64,000 bases of DNA from a virus, in the IMG/VR virus record IMGVR_UViG_3300048837_000984, positions 1 through 64,000 of that record. One strand, given 5' to 3'. Both the position numbers and the translations under genes were made by a program. Below are positions 35,442 through 46,400 of the stretch, one piece after another. Positions within the stretch are counted from its first letter, which is position 1; the number at the start of each line of letters is the position of its first letter. The notes beneath the pieces were generated by a model. That model did no database searches. It was not told the origin of the DNA and saw nothing but the letters and a program-made list of their open reading frames with translations.

Positions 35442-38400
35442 TCACTCGCCTTCAAGGTCCGCTAGAACGGAGTCTTGCTTGGGCTTCTTTGGTGGAAGTT
35501 CCAAAGACTTGACCTTCTTGGGGTCGTATCCTTGAGTCAGACCCTCGCGACCAAAGTTTTCGGCTCTGGCCAGGGCTGGGACATAGCTGGTACCCAGTTC
35601 GTTGGACTTATCGCCGCGGTGAACGCCCTTGAGTAGGTTCTTCTGTAAGTAGCTACCCAGGAACCGAGTCATCCAATCGGGGTCATGCGTCAAGTTTTCC
35701 ATACCTCGAACCATCTCAGCACGGAATGGTGGTTCGTCTCGGTGGACTGCGATGTTATTGACGCCGAACTTCTGTAGCTGCTTGACAGTGCTGGGTCGAA
35801 TCGGCGTGCCAATCGTGTAGTGCAGGGTCGGCTTTTCCAGATACATACCTACAGCCTTCTTGGGGTCCATGATTGTGTACCCCTCACGCGGCCGGTAATC
35901 GTGTTCTAGGCGGCTGTACTGGACAACGTCGTCAGGCAAGTAGTCTTCCATTTCGTCCGACATACGGACGTGGTCGATGAGGCCGCGAGCGATAAGCTCA
36001 ACGTTCCTGCGATGCGCTGGAATTCCAGATTCCTTGTAGGCGTCCATGAAGGCGTTAACGAAGTAACGGCGACCCTCGCCGATGCCCTTGTACTGGACAA
36101 TCTCTGCGGGGTTAGGAATACCTTCACTAATGACGTCACCGGCTTCGACCTCGTCACCTGGCTTGACCTTTAGGTTGTAGCCGGTCGCAACGTAATGGTC
36201 CTGGTTATCAATCGTGATGTAGTGGCCACCTTGTGGGGCTTCACGAATGCCTGTAACCTTTCCGTCCAGTTTGGCGTGTGCGGCACCGCCCTTGAAGGTC
36301 TTTGGAACTTGGACAAGTTGGTTGACCAGCTTGAAACCGCTAACACCTTTAGCCGCGCCGGCGACACCACCTGAGTGTTTGGAGCTGTTCGAGACAATTA
36401 AACCGTTAGCTAGCACGAACAGATGGTCAGGATGGTCAACTTCAATGTCGTAGGTTGCCAGACAGCCAACTGGCTCTTGCGAACGGCGATAGTATTTACT
36501 GCAGTCCGTGTCGAGACGTGGTTTCCAGTCGGCTACAATCCGTTCCGCCGTATGTTTCTTCACCCCGTACAGAGGGATACAGTCAAGGAACTTCAAAACC
36601 TCCGGACGCCTCGTGATCGTGAGCGAGTGTAGCAAACGCTTTCGACTAGACCCCGTCGAGTGAATACGGCCAGCGTGAATCGCGAACCGTATACGTAGAA
36701 GATCGCGTAATTGCTCGACCATCCGCAGAGAAGTTGAGCCAAACTGAATATGCAGAGCTGCTGTGTCACGCGTAGAGGAGGCCGCATACAGAGAACCGTC
36801 CGTGACGTATAGCCCGGCGATTAACTGTTGTACCGACGTTTGGTCCCAGCCCCAGACTTCCTCAGGGATCACCTTATCGTGTGCGTACTTGCCGTGCATC
36901 TGGTAGAACTTTAGCTTAATCAAAGCTGGGTTACGATCGCCAGGCAGCATACGCCCTGTGGCCTTATCCTGTTTCACTGTGTCGCGGACCTGGCTAATAC
37001 GCCAGTACCCCTTCTGCCCGGCAAGAAGCTTGGCCTTGAGACCGAGTGATTGTAGGTATGGCTGAATATCTTCAATCAGCGAAGGATCGAAGCAAGACAG
37101 ATGCACGCCATGAACCGACTCAGTATAACAGCCGTCGCCCAGAAGCAACCCCAGCAGAAGCGCGTACGGTTCTGCCGAACCGCCGGTAAAGGATACCGCT
37201 GTCGTCATTTCTGCGCCATAACCGACACACTTCTCCGCCACTGGCAAGACGTCGCAAATCTTCCGCTCGTGCGGCAGGCTCCAGTAGCGGGCTGTAGCTA
37301 ACAGCTTGTGGTCTGGTGTTGACACCAGCTCGATAAATTCTCGCGTGGAAGCGACTCTGAACAGTGTCCGGACGCAGTCGCGCGGGCCGTTATTGAAGGT
37401 CCGTAAAACGCGAACCGGAAAAGTGCAACCACTACGGTCGGCACCTAGGACTTCTTCTCCGACGTTGATTGCTTCAATTGGCCGGACGCTCCAGTCCGCC
37501 ATCCTGACCAATGTTCCTTCAGCCAGGCATAGCTGGCTTTGACTGAGCGGTTCGCCAAGGGCATTTGCAGCAGCTATGCCAACAAAGTCCCCGACAGGTG
37601 GAATGTCTCCCTTTTCTCGAACACCGAGATCTCGCCCGTAGACGCCACCCTCGGGCGGGCCACCAGTCAACGGGCTGCGGACCAGAATGTCGTCAATGCC
37701 CTTAGACTTTAGGTCAGTGATGATCTTGGGGTTGAGAACAGTATTGCGCGGATAACCGCCGGTTGAAACAGCCAGCAGGGCACCCACATTGTCTGGGTCA
37801 TCGGTACTGGTTGGCAAGCCGACAGGTGTATCGGGCTCTCCATCACCGTCCCGGTCAAGCGCCGTAACTACAAGTCGGTGCGCGACTTGCGTCATCTGCT
37901 TGCTGTTCGACACGATCGCCCCATTAGCGAGCACGAACAAATGGTCAGGATGTGCTACCTCGATATCGAATGTACGTTCTACGCCAACGTAGGTCGAATC
38001 GACGAAACGCGCAAGAGAGTCAGCAAGCACAGCTGAGTAACTTCCATCCAGGTCACCCAGCTTAGCCATTTCCGGTTGGGAACAACTGTCCTTAGTGGTC
38101 AGGATCTTGTGGTCTACAGTAGCTGCAATCCCGATTAGCTCTGTGCTGGCTCCGCTACAGCGGAAGCTAAACTTGTGAACGTCGCGAGGACCGTTGTCAA
38201 AAACCGCAGACACTGGTACCGGAAAAGTGTTGCCGGCCTTGTCTGCTCCGAGGACAACGTCACCGGGTGCGATTTCCTCAATAGGCTTGCAGCTGAAGTC
38301 ACCCATACGAACTGACGTACCTTCAGCCAGACAAAAGAATCCCGCATCCTGGGTACTGTTAGAGACGGTCAGAAAGTTTTCCAGCACGAACATGTGGTCG

Positions 38401-39380
38401 GTATGATCGACTTCAAGGTCGAAGGTCTGGATCTCACCGATGGGATCGGAACCGACGAACCGCACTAGCGGTTTATCTGGCGAGTCCGCCAGAACAGCGG
38501 AGTATCGATAGTCCAGGTCGCCAAGAGCAACCATCTCTGGCTTGGCGCAACCGTCTGCCAGGGCAAGGATCTTGTGATCTTCCGTGGCATGAACCGTGAT
38601 CTCGTCTTCGAATCGGAAGCAACGGCACTTGCGGAGACCGTTGTCAAACTTGGCGACAACGGTAACGAACCCAGTGTTGCCGTTCATGTCCGCGCCAAGG
38701 ATCTTGTCCCCGGGTTTGACCAGGCAGATAGGGATGCTGAAGTAGTCCTTCAGAAACACCTTCTCATATGCAGCCAGGCAAAACTTGGTATCGACGACAC
38801 CTTTGCGAGCGCCGAACGATCCTGCAAAGTACTCGGCCGGCGACAGGCCTTCCGAGTAGCTCTTCAAAACTGGAATGGGTATAGGTCGGTTGTGGTGGTC
38901 CACGTACAGAAGGTCGCCTGCACGCAGAGAGCGCAAATTTGTCTTGTTACCGCGGGCTCCAGACAGGACCTGGTGCGCAAGCGGATTTCTCTCCAGGAGG
39001 CTCTCGTCGTAGACTCGGTTCTGGAGCGACTCCCCTTCCGACATCAGAAGGTCGACAACTTTCTGCTCTTTTTCTGTGTCAGAAAGGTCCGACCGATAGA
39101 TGTTGCCGATTTCCTTCTGCAACTTCATCTGAGCGGCCTTGGCAGCGATCGACCTTTTAAGGTGCTTGAGGCCAAACGAATTGCCACCAGTCGCATAAGA
39201 AACCTGAGAACCGATCTTGCTCAAGTCAAATACGATTTGCCGGTACTTGTCTGGATGCTTGGTTGCAACTTCCTGGAGAAGATCCTGAATGCCCTTCTTG
39301 TCAAGAATACGGTCGTACCTGCGCAAGTCAGGCGGAAGAACCTGGTTGACCAGCAGCTGTCCGACCGTAGTCTTGAGCAT
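35442..39380 (-). CDS. RNA polymerase beta-prime subunit, C-terminal part, with three inteins, 1312 aa
   Basis: After intein removal about 647 residues remain that follow bacterial RpoC from the point of the rpoC1/rpoC2 split: TTVGQLLVNQVLP, a LDKKGIQDLLQEV helix, SGARGNKTNLRSL, the bridge helix FGARKGVVDTKF-STQDAGFF-SKQMTQVAHRLVV, and the trigger loop GEPLSQSQL-SSKHSGG. His1002 matches E. coli His936, but the Arg933 position is Ser. Inteins lie at 201-341, 350-492 and 618-998. Together with the fused beta/beta-prime-N gene upstream it makes a complete two-polypeptide catalytic core. Confidence 0.92.
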   Translation of the reverse strand: MLKTTVGQLLVNQVLPPDLRRYDRILDKKGIQDLLQEVATKHPDKYRQIVFDLSKIGSQVSYATGGNSFGLKHLKRSIAAKAAQMKLQKEIGNIYRSDLSDTEKEQKVVDLLMSEGESLQNRVYDESLLERNPLAHQVLSGARGNKTNLRSLRAGDLLYVDHHNRPIPIPVLKSYSEGLSPAEYFAGSFGARKGVVDTKFCLAAYEKVFLKDYFSIPICLVKPGDKILGADMNGNTGFVTVVAKFDNGLRKCRCFRFEDEITVHATEDHKILALADGCAKPEMVALGDLDYRYSAVLADSPDKPLVRFVGSDPIGEIQTFDLEVDHTDHMFVLENFLTVSNSTQDAGFFCLAEGTSVRMGDFSCKPIEEIAPGDVVLGADKAGNTFPVPVSAVFDNGPRDVHKFSFRCSGASTELIGIAATVDHKILTTKDSCSQPEMAKLGDLDGSYSAVLADSLARFVDSTYVGVERTFDIEVAHPDHLFVLANGAIVSNSKQMTQVAHRLVVTALDRDGDGEPDTPVGLPTSTDDPDNVGALLAVSTGGYPRNTVLNPKIITDLKSKGIDDILVRSPLTGGPPEGGVYGRDLGVREKGDIPPVGDFVGIAAANALGEPLSQSQLCLAEGTLVRMADWSVRPIEAINVGEEVLGADRSGCTFPVRVLRTFNNGPRDCVRTLFRVASTREFIELVSTPDHKLLATARYWSLPHERKICDVLPVAEKCVGYGAEMTTAVSFTGGSAEPYALLLGLLLGDGCYTESVHGVHLSCFDPSLIEDIQPYLQSLGLKAKLLAGQKGYWRISQVRDTVKQDKATGRMLPGDRNPALIKLKFYQMHGKYAHDKVIPEEVWGWDQTSVQQLIAGLYVTDGSLYAASSTRDTAALHIQFGSTSLRMVEQLRDLLRIRFAIHAGRIHSTGSSRKRLLHSLTITRRPEVLKFLDCIPLYGVKKHTAERIVADWKPRLDTDCSKYYRRSQEPVGCLATYDIEVDHPDHLFVLANGLIVSNSSKHSGGVAGAAKGVSGFKLVNQLVQVPKTFKGGAAHAKLDGKVTGIREAPQGGHYITIDNQDHYVATGYNLKVKPGDEVEAGDVISEGIPNPAEIVQYKGIGEGRRYFVNAFMDAYKESGIPAHRRNVELIARGLIDHVRMSDEMEDYLPDDVVQYSRLEHDYRPREGYTIMDPKKAVGMYLEKPTLHYTIGTPIRPSTVKQLQKFGVNNIAVHRDEPPFRAEMVRGMENLTHDPDWMTRFLGSYLQKNLLKGVHRGDKSNELGTSYVPALARAENFGREGLTQGYDPKKVKSLELPPKKPKQDSVLADLEGE
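36387..37529 (-). other. Intein 3 of beta-prime-C, trigger-loop site, with endonuclease
   Basis: 381 residues from Cys618 to Asn998, then Ser999. Block A CLAEGTLVRMAD, block B STPDHKLL, end YDIEVDHPDHLFVLANGLIVSN. LAGLIDADG-type motifs are LLLGLLLGDGCY (741-752) and LIAGLYVTDGSLY (853-865). It splits the trigger loop between the positions of E. coli Met932 and Arg933. Its ends closely match the two bridge-helix inteins. Confidence 0.92.
37905..38333 (-). other. Intein 2 of beta-prime-C, bridge-helix site, mini-intein
   Basis: 143 residues from Cys350 to Asn492, then Ser493. CLAEGTSVRMGDFSCKP at the start, VDHKIL in block B, FDIEVAHPDHLFVLANGAIVSN at the end. No endonuclease. It lies in the bridge helix at the Leu796/Thr797 equivalent, eight extein residues after the previous intein and clearly paralogous to it. 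Confidence 0.92.
38358..38780 (-). other. Intein 1 of beta-prime-C, bridge-helix site, mini-intein
   Basis: 141 residues from Cys201 to Asn341, then Ser342. CLAAYEKVFL at the start, TEDHKIL in block B, FDLEVDHTDHMFVLENFLTVSN at the end. No endonuclease. It interrupts the bridge helix at the Leu788/Lys789 equivalent. The block A start is a little divergent (LAAYEK in place of LAEGT). Confidence 0.9.
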
Positions 39381-39383
39381 TTC

Positions 39384-39626
39384 TCATTCCCTGTTCAGGT
39401 CCATGCGGTCGATGACGACGGTGTCGGCAATACCGCACATCTTCAGTTGAGCCAGGAAGTCCTTGTCGAGAGCGTGACTGGCTCGAATGTGTTCCCGGCC
39501 GTTGACTCGATCTTTTTGGTAAGTAATTGCAAAGGCGACTGGGTTACCCATGTCGTCTCGCACAAGCACACGGGTGGCCTCGACGACCAGTGGTTCGCCG
39601 AGGCCATTGTGAATCTCAAGCTTCAT
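39384..39626 (-). CDS. Small unknown protein between polymerase genes, 80 aa
   Basis: ATG start, 3 bases before the beta-prime-C gene. 80 residues, mixed strand/helix (KLEIHNGLGEPLVVEATRVL, AFAITYQKDR, LAQLKMCGIADTVVIDRM). It is tightly coupled to the polymerase genes and might be an accessory factor, but no family is recognised. Confidence 0.6.
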   Translation of the reverse strand: MKLEIHNGLGEPLVVEATRVLVRDDMGNPVAFAITYQKDRVNGREHIRASHALDKDFLAQLKMCGIADTVVIDRMDLNRE

Positions 39627-39629
39627 GGA

Positions 39630-40418
39630 TTACGCCTTTTTGCGCCGGAGCATCAAAGCCACTGCGGCTGCCTTGGACATAATTTTTTTGTGATCCACTG
39701 GCGTCCCAATATTGGCCGCTGCCGCCTTTTCTCCGCCTCCACCGACGTCCCCACCAGGAGGCGTCGGGAAGGCGCCCTGAATGGGGCTGATGGGCGGAAT
39801 AGCGCTCTGGACTTGAGAAGCCCCTGGAGTCACGTCAGAACCACCGGACTCAGCCGTGGCTGGGGCTCCAGTCATCGGGTCGCGGTTAGGACCGTCGAGA
39901 ATGTCCATAGGCAGCTCGATGTTCTGCATTCGCAGGAAGTGCAGGAACATCTTCTTCAGCTGGAAGACGTCCGTGGCAATGGTGTTGATGTCTGGCTTGG
40001 GAGCCTTACCGCCCTTGCCGCCTCCCTGCGGGAGAAGGCCAGCAGCAGACAACTCGTCGCGGATCGCGCTACGGATGTCTCCACCGCCTCCGCCGCCACC
40101 TGCGGCTGGGTCGGGCGGGGGAGGTGGCGGAGGCGGCATCCCACCCATCATGGCTGGATCCATTGGCGGCATGCCCATCATCGAAGGATCCATCGGTGGT
40201 GCCCCGCCAGGAGGCATCCCACCCATCATGGCCGGATCCATGGGAGGAGCTCCACCAGGAGGCATAACCATCATTGAGGGATCCATCGGTGGTGCCCCAC
40301 CGGGCGGCATCCCGCCCATGGCCGCTGGATCGGCCGGCATAGCGCCACCAGGAGCGGGCACGAATGCTCGCTTCTGTCGTGCTTTAGCCATTTTGACCAG
40401 ATCTAAGTTGAGACCCAT
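39630..40418 (-). CDS. Gly/Pro/Met-rich low-complexity protein, 262 aa
   Basis: ATG with AGGAAGG upstream. Residues 25-105 are repeats of the type MGGMPPGGAPPMDPS; residues 105-185 are more ordered and helical (FQLKKMFLHFLRMQNIELPM); the C-terminus is basic (ALMLRRKK). Similar composition to part of the 413-aa scaffold-like protein. It sits between the two polymerase genes. Role unknown; the disordered region may mediate assembly. AT-rich 16-mer at 39676-39691. Confidence 0.6.
   Translation of the reverse strand: MGLNLDLVKMAKARQKRAFVPAPGGAMPADPAAMGGMPPGGAPPMDPSMMVMPPGGAPPMDPAMMGGMPPGGAPPMDPSMMGMPPMDPAMMGGMPPPPPPPPDPAAGGGGGGGDIRSAIRDELSAAGLLPQGGGKGGKAPKPDINTIATDVFQLKKMFLHFLRMQNIELPMDILDGPNRDPMTGAPATAESGGSDVTPGASQVQSAIPPISPIQGAFPTPPGGDVGGGGEKAAAANIGTPVDHKKIMSKAAAVALMLRRKKA
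39676..39691. repeat. AT-rich 16-mer, copy 7
   Basis: GACATAATTTTTTTGT, 50 bases ahead of the 80-aa gene and in a different reading frame from copies 1, 2 and 6. Confidence 0.65.
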
Positions 40419-40484
40419 CTTGCCCTTCCTTGGCTAGGAGACTCCGCTAGTGCGCTGTACGTCTGATTGTACAGCCAAGTGGCG

Positions 40485-43400
40485 TTAATGTTCCAGCACC
40501 GAAACCTGCTGGTCGATGTCGACGTTGTTGTTGTAGAACGCGCGGATGGCGTCCTTGACGGAAGCAAAAGTCTTTTGACTCTTCTGATTGTCAACCTGAG
40601 CGGTCGCAGCCCACAGACCGCCAACGTATTCCTGGCTCGGTTTGTAGGTGTCAGCCTTGAAGGTCCGGACAGAAAACAGGTTACGACTCGGCATCATCTT
40701 GGCAACCGCCTCGTCACGAGCTTCGTCAGTTGCCGGGACGTAGTAGTTGGAGGTGTTGGATAGAATGACACCGTCCGCCGCCATAAACGTTTCCGGACCC
40801 GGAACAGTCAGGTCGTAGCCGATCTCGACCTGACCTGTCTTCTCAAAGCTCTCGACTGGATCCCAAGTAATGTAGGTGTTCGCCACTACAGTACGCCAGG
40901 TATCCCATTCCGGATGGTCAACCTTACCGCCGGGAATGAACTCGACGATCTTCTCTGCGGCCAACCGAGTGATGTGGCCGGAACTCTTTGCGTCGTGAAA
41001 AGCCGAGTACATCCCGCCGTGACCCGGCAGCCAGGTCTTCCGTTCCTTATTCGGTTTCGGAATCGCCTTGCAGATGAGGTCAGCTATCGCGGTCGGAACA
41101 GGGACGACGTCGTGACGAGCAAGCGGTCCTGACATCTCTACAGGAGCCGATTCCAGCGCAGCTAGCTTGTTCGGATGGACCATGCCACGACCGCCCCACT
41201 GGTGAATGTCGTAGTTAGACGGCGACCAGACCCAGCACGGATTGCCTGCCGGGGTCTTGGAGTTCGTGATACGTCCTCGAATGCCAAGCGACAGCGCCAG
41301 TAGAGATACCTCTTGCGTCAAGCGGAGGCTAGTACTGGTTACATTAGCCATCAGTTGTGGCTTCTTCTTGGCTTTGGAAACCGAGATACTACCGTCGGTG
41401 TCCATAATGCCCGCGAACAGTCCCAGACGAAACTCCCTAGGAGCTTTCAAGAACCACACGGGCAGGTGCTTATACTGCGACTTTTGTCCGATCAACTCAG
41501 CAAGCATGCGTGCCAGGTGGGTGCTATTCCAAGTATGCCACTGGCTCTCTCCGTAGGATGTCTTCGACTCAGTTCGCAGACAAGCCGGTCTCTTGTCCGA
41601 AAACAGTCTGCCGATGATCTGGTCGACCTTGTCGACAATCGGCTGGGTAATGCCAGACAGAACGAACGCCTTGCGTTCCTCCGGTACCCAACCGTCTCCA
41701 GCAGCGCAACCGACAAGATAGCCAAGATCTTCGTTGATCGAAATGTTGTCGAACATTCCGAACTCTCTATTTGACGCGGCGTTGGCATAACCGACCGTTG
41801 CCAGACTGGTTACCGTTGGTTCTGGTCGAGATGCTTCCGGCATCTCGACAACACGCGGAACAAGGACTCGCGCCTCAACCGCTGCTGCCGGTCGAAACCT
41901 CTTGAGCTCGAGCGTCCCTGCCGCCACACCGTACACGGCTCGGGGGTCGTCGTCAGTAAAGATCTGTCGGCCAGATCGAAGATTGACGATTTCCACCGGA
42001 CAGCCGTGATGCTTAGACCAGCGTGAGACCTGAGTCCAGGTTAGCTGTCCGTCAGGTCCGTGCGACAGAACCTTGATGCCTTCAGGAACACGATACCACT
42101 CAATTCGACCAAACTGCCCCTTAGTCTCTTCGATCTGTTCCAGATGCGGGAAGTCCTCCAGGTTGAAAACATAGAGGTCGTCGTTGTTGTCCAGGGTTGG
42201 CAGACGCAGACCAGCTGAAAACGGCATTCGATGCTCCGCTAGATTGGATTGGTCGTTTACTACAATCCAGTCTATATTATTCAGGCAGGTCCTGTCAATA
42301 GAGGCAAAAACGATTCCAATCTGTTGATCTCCATCGAAGTCCATGCCGTAAGAGCCTACAATCGTGGGATTAACCTGCAACACATTGCTCTTCGTCAGCT
42401 TCGGCCAGAACGCCATCTCGCCGTAGCGGTGAAGCACTGGAGCCCGAGTTACGACCACAGGCCGAGAGTCGATCTCACTTAGCAAGGCCTTACGAGCAAT
42501 CTCGTCCCGGTTCTTGACGTACTGCAGGGCATTCACCCGGGAAACACCGTTCATAACCAGTCGGCGGATCACGAACGGGGTGTAGACAGCCCATGCTCGG
42601 TCTTCTGGCAGGCCAACCTCGTCCATGTTCAGGTCAGGGTTTGGTGCTACCACCGCTCGGCCAACCAGGTCCATGTTGGCGCCAAGAAGCTTGTACTGCA
42701 CAGTGCTATACTTCGGCGACGACCCAAAGACCTGCTGTAGCACGCCCTTGATCTTCTTCTCCTGGTTCTTGGGGGATATAGGGTCTCCAATACCAGTTAC
42801 ACCCTTGATAGCGTTGTAAAGCGTTACGCGCTCTTCGGCTGTGTCCGCAACCTGACCCTTGATGGCGTTCAGGTTCTCGTTGGCGTCCCAGGCCTCCTTG
42901 TACAGGTAGTTCACGTCCGACACCAGCTGACCGCCGGTTCCCTGCATGATGGAAACTGGGCGGAACATGGGCGGAAGAACTGGCAGCTTGTTGATCATCC
43001 ACTCGGACGGGTGGACTCCGGTCTTCTTGGCTGCCGCCAGGTAATTGAGTCGCTTAACCGCATCGCTCCGCAAGGTCTTCTTACCCGACCGAATGTCTTC
43101 CCGGGCCTGGGTAATGCCCTGGTCCAGGTTGATGGCCTTCAGTGCGTTGTAAATGGCTTCTGGGCCGGTTGTATCGCCAAGCTTCTCCTGACCGCCAAGA
43201 ACAGCTTCGAACTTCTTCTGGGTCAACCCCAGGAGTTTGCGGATGGGTTCCTCCATGACTGGAGAAGGCATCATCTCGTGGAGCTTGATATAACTCCAGC
43301 GGTTACCGCCATGTGAGCCGGTCAGGGTCGGGTCGAACAGACCGCCCTTGATTGGCTTCATGCCGTCCTTCCAGTCAACGGTTTCCACGTTCTGGAGCTC

Positions 43401-46400
43401 ACGGCCCTCCGCCATGGAGTCAACATCTTTGTCAGTGAGGGCCATCAAGTTGAGATGGCTACCATCACGCTGAACGTTGATACCGGAAGCCTTGAGGCTG
43501 TTGATGAACTTTTCGTAGACCTGTGGAGCCTTGGGAGTGGCCGGGCGGAAACCGCTCATGAACGAGGACCAGTACTCCTGGTTCTTCTGTCCACGAATCA
43601 GCTTTGCGTCCCGAAGGACCTCCGTTGCGCCAGAAGAGAGCAGGGCGTTGCAATCCATAAGCGCGAGTCGTTTACTGTTTGATACGAGAGTCCGGCCGGC
43701 ACAATAGTTGTGCGTCTTCTCCACAGTGAAGTCGTAGACGTTGGTCTCGACGACGTTCTTTTCTGGTACGTACGCTTTGATTTCTTTGATACGCAAAGGA
43801 ACCAACCCCAGCCGGGCATCTTTGTCGATCGGTATCACGGACTGGTTCTCTTGAATAGTCCGTACGGATTCAGCGAGGAATTTTTTGCTTGCTGGAATCA
43901 CTGACCACGGCACCCAGCGGGCGATTTCTTTGATCAATTGTCGGCATAACGCAGCCGATAGACACAAAGCCCCAACAGCGTTTACGGTGCAGGGTTCTTC
44001 ATATCGCCGAGACAGCCAGGTCGCTAGTTTCTTAGCCTCTTCTCGCGTAAATCCGTTTGTTGCGATGTTGCCCGTATAGTTAACGCATCCTTCTTTCTTG
44101 GCCCGGTTCGCTATGGACCCGTCGTCAAGAACCCAGACCGCGACACTCAAGCCTGATAGTTTTTCTAACCACGCGTCCGTAACTGTTTTCTTGCGCTTAA
44201 TTCCAGAGCAACAAGTTTCTGCCAGAGGTTCGAATATATGCCTCGAGCACAGAGACACAACAGAAGAAGCAGAAGACCTGACAATCTCACCACGAATACT
44301 GCAAGGTTGAATCCGAGACGGCCTATCGTAGATGCCGGCACCTAAGCTGGATAGGATTTCGTATTTCCATCGAAGGTATGCGTTTTGCTGAATACAGTGC
44401 TCAAATGTAAACGCACTTACGGATACAGATGAGTCACCGAGCATCGAACCATACATAAGCTCCCACTGGTGTTTAGTGGGTACCAACCCAGCTGTAGCCA
44501 GGTAGTCGCCGGTACGAAGCTCACCTATCGACACCTTCTCACCGGAAGGTCGGAATACTTCGTGATTTTTAGTCACGTGCATAGCCCGACCGTCGGATGT
44601 CTTCACGGTGACGAGGGCGGCTATATTGCAGCGACGAACAAACCAGTCTACGACTCGCCCGTAAGTCCACTCATTCTTTTCGAAGTCGTATGTCTTAACT
44701 TTGACGTTGAGTCTTTTTTCGCAAATCTTACTGATGCGAACAGGACCGTCAGTTGTTGCAATCAGCTGGCGTGGAGCGAAGCACTGTCCACCTTCACCGC
44801 CGCCTTTAGCTGGCATGCCCTCCGCGTTGTAACTGCCGAGACCGCGGCCTTGAGTTTTCGATTCACTGGTGTGATGAAGTTTGAGAATGAACTGGGATCC
44901 GGTAAGGATATCCTTGATATGGCGACCACTGACAGGATCGATCAGCGTCTCGGTATCTCGAATACCGTACTTCTCAGCTTCCTTCTGTGCGTAATCCGTC
45001 CAGTCCTGGACGTCTTCACTCCAGTCGAGAACCTTGTAAGGTTTGCCGGTTTTCGCAGCAACCTTCCCAAGAATGGTCTCAATAATCTGGCTGGGGTTAC
45101 CGCGAGAGATGACGCCCAGGGGGTTCAGAAGGATTTCCATAGCTTCGCCGGCTTCGTTGTGTGGCATCTCACCGTCTGGCACAACAGCCGCAACGATACC
45201 CTTACCGCCAAACCGATTGGCCAGCTTATCACCAACAACCAGCGGCGCGTAAGCCTTGACGGCTACGGTAATGCCCTTGGCTGTCTTGGCCACGTCTGTA
45301 ACAACACCCTCGTTGTGATGGTCCCAGACCACCGAACTATCTGAAAAGGATCCGCCGTGCGATGAGTGGACTTGTCGGTGCGAGACGTCGCGCTGCCGCG
45401 CCATGAGAATCAACGGGTCGCCTTCTTTGACGACAGTACCCGGCTTGATGACACCATCGTCGTCGATCTGGTCAAGAAGTCGACGTTCGTACTTGGTTGG
45501 GAAGATACTGACGAAGTTGTTCTTTCCTTTCTTGCTGCTCTTGTCGAACTCGACACCACTCTGGTACATGTTCTCGCTACTTAATTTTTTAGCAGCCGAC
45601 TCACTGACCACGATCGCGTCTTCGTAGTTCTGCCCACGGAAGCTGATGTAGCCAACCTTCAGGTTCTTACCGAGAGCTACCGTGCCGTTCTCGTCCGTGT
45701 TGTTGGAGCGGGCCAGGAGTTGCCCAGGTCGAACCGGGTCTCCTTCCTTGACAAGCGGAGTGCTGTGGGCAAAGGTCTTTCTGGCGTACGGGAAGTTGTT
45801 GTACAGGTCGTACGTCTTGGTCTCGCCGTCCTCGTACTGGACAGTGATCGAGTCGTTATCGGCTGCTCGGACGCGACCTAACTTGTCAGCGGCGCGGACA
45901 GCCCCAAGGTACTGTCCGTAGTGCTCCTCAAAGCTGGTGTTCGGTTTGCCGGGCATACCCGATTGAACCAGCGGCGCTTCCGGATCCCGAAGCGGTAGAG
46001 CCTGGGTCAAGAAGCGGCTACCCATAGCCACGCGCTGGCCCTTGCTCGATCCCTTGAGTGGGATCATGTTTGCCAAGGGACTAAACGCATTTTCAAAATG
46101 GGGCATGACCAGCTGAACGCTCTCACGCGGCACCATCTTGGTCTGGCCGTTGACCATGGCCACGACGTGTTCCTTGCCACTCCCCATTTCGTTGGGGAAG
46201 GCGATGACGAAGTCGCTAACTTCTTGAGGCGATCGCCAAATCTCTTCACCATTCGGAGTCAAGAACTTGGCGTAGACCTTGTTGTCGGAGCCCTTGCGTG
46301 TGCTAAAGGCCAGGCGGCTGTCGACACCTGCTTTCAAGGATTCCGGGGTACGGATCGTGTCGATGTAACCCAGCTGAGACGGATGGACTGAACGAGCCTC

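Noticed and set aside
38574-40277. Long plus-strand open frame of 567 codons, and similar ones at 2572-3408, 4749-5552 and 18010-19119
   Set aside because: They lie antisense to recognised genes, lack family similarity and mirror composition of the opposite strand, especially in the high-GC part.
40440-40484. Hairpin GCTGTAC...GTACAGC after the beta fusion gene as a terminator
   Set aside because: A 7-bp stem with no T-run; it may be an RNA element, but there is not enough to call it.
41000-42326. DFDGD intein starting at Cys1911 in place of Gln1898
   Set aside because: That would leave 13 extra residues in the catalytic loop; starting at Gln1898 gives a gap-free match to DFDGDQMAVHVP.
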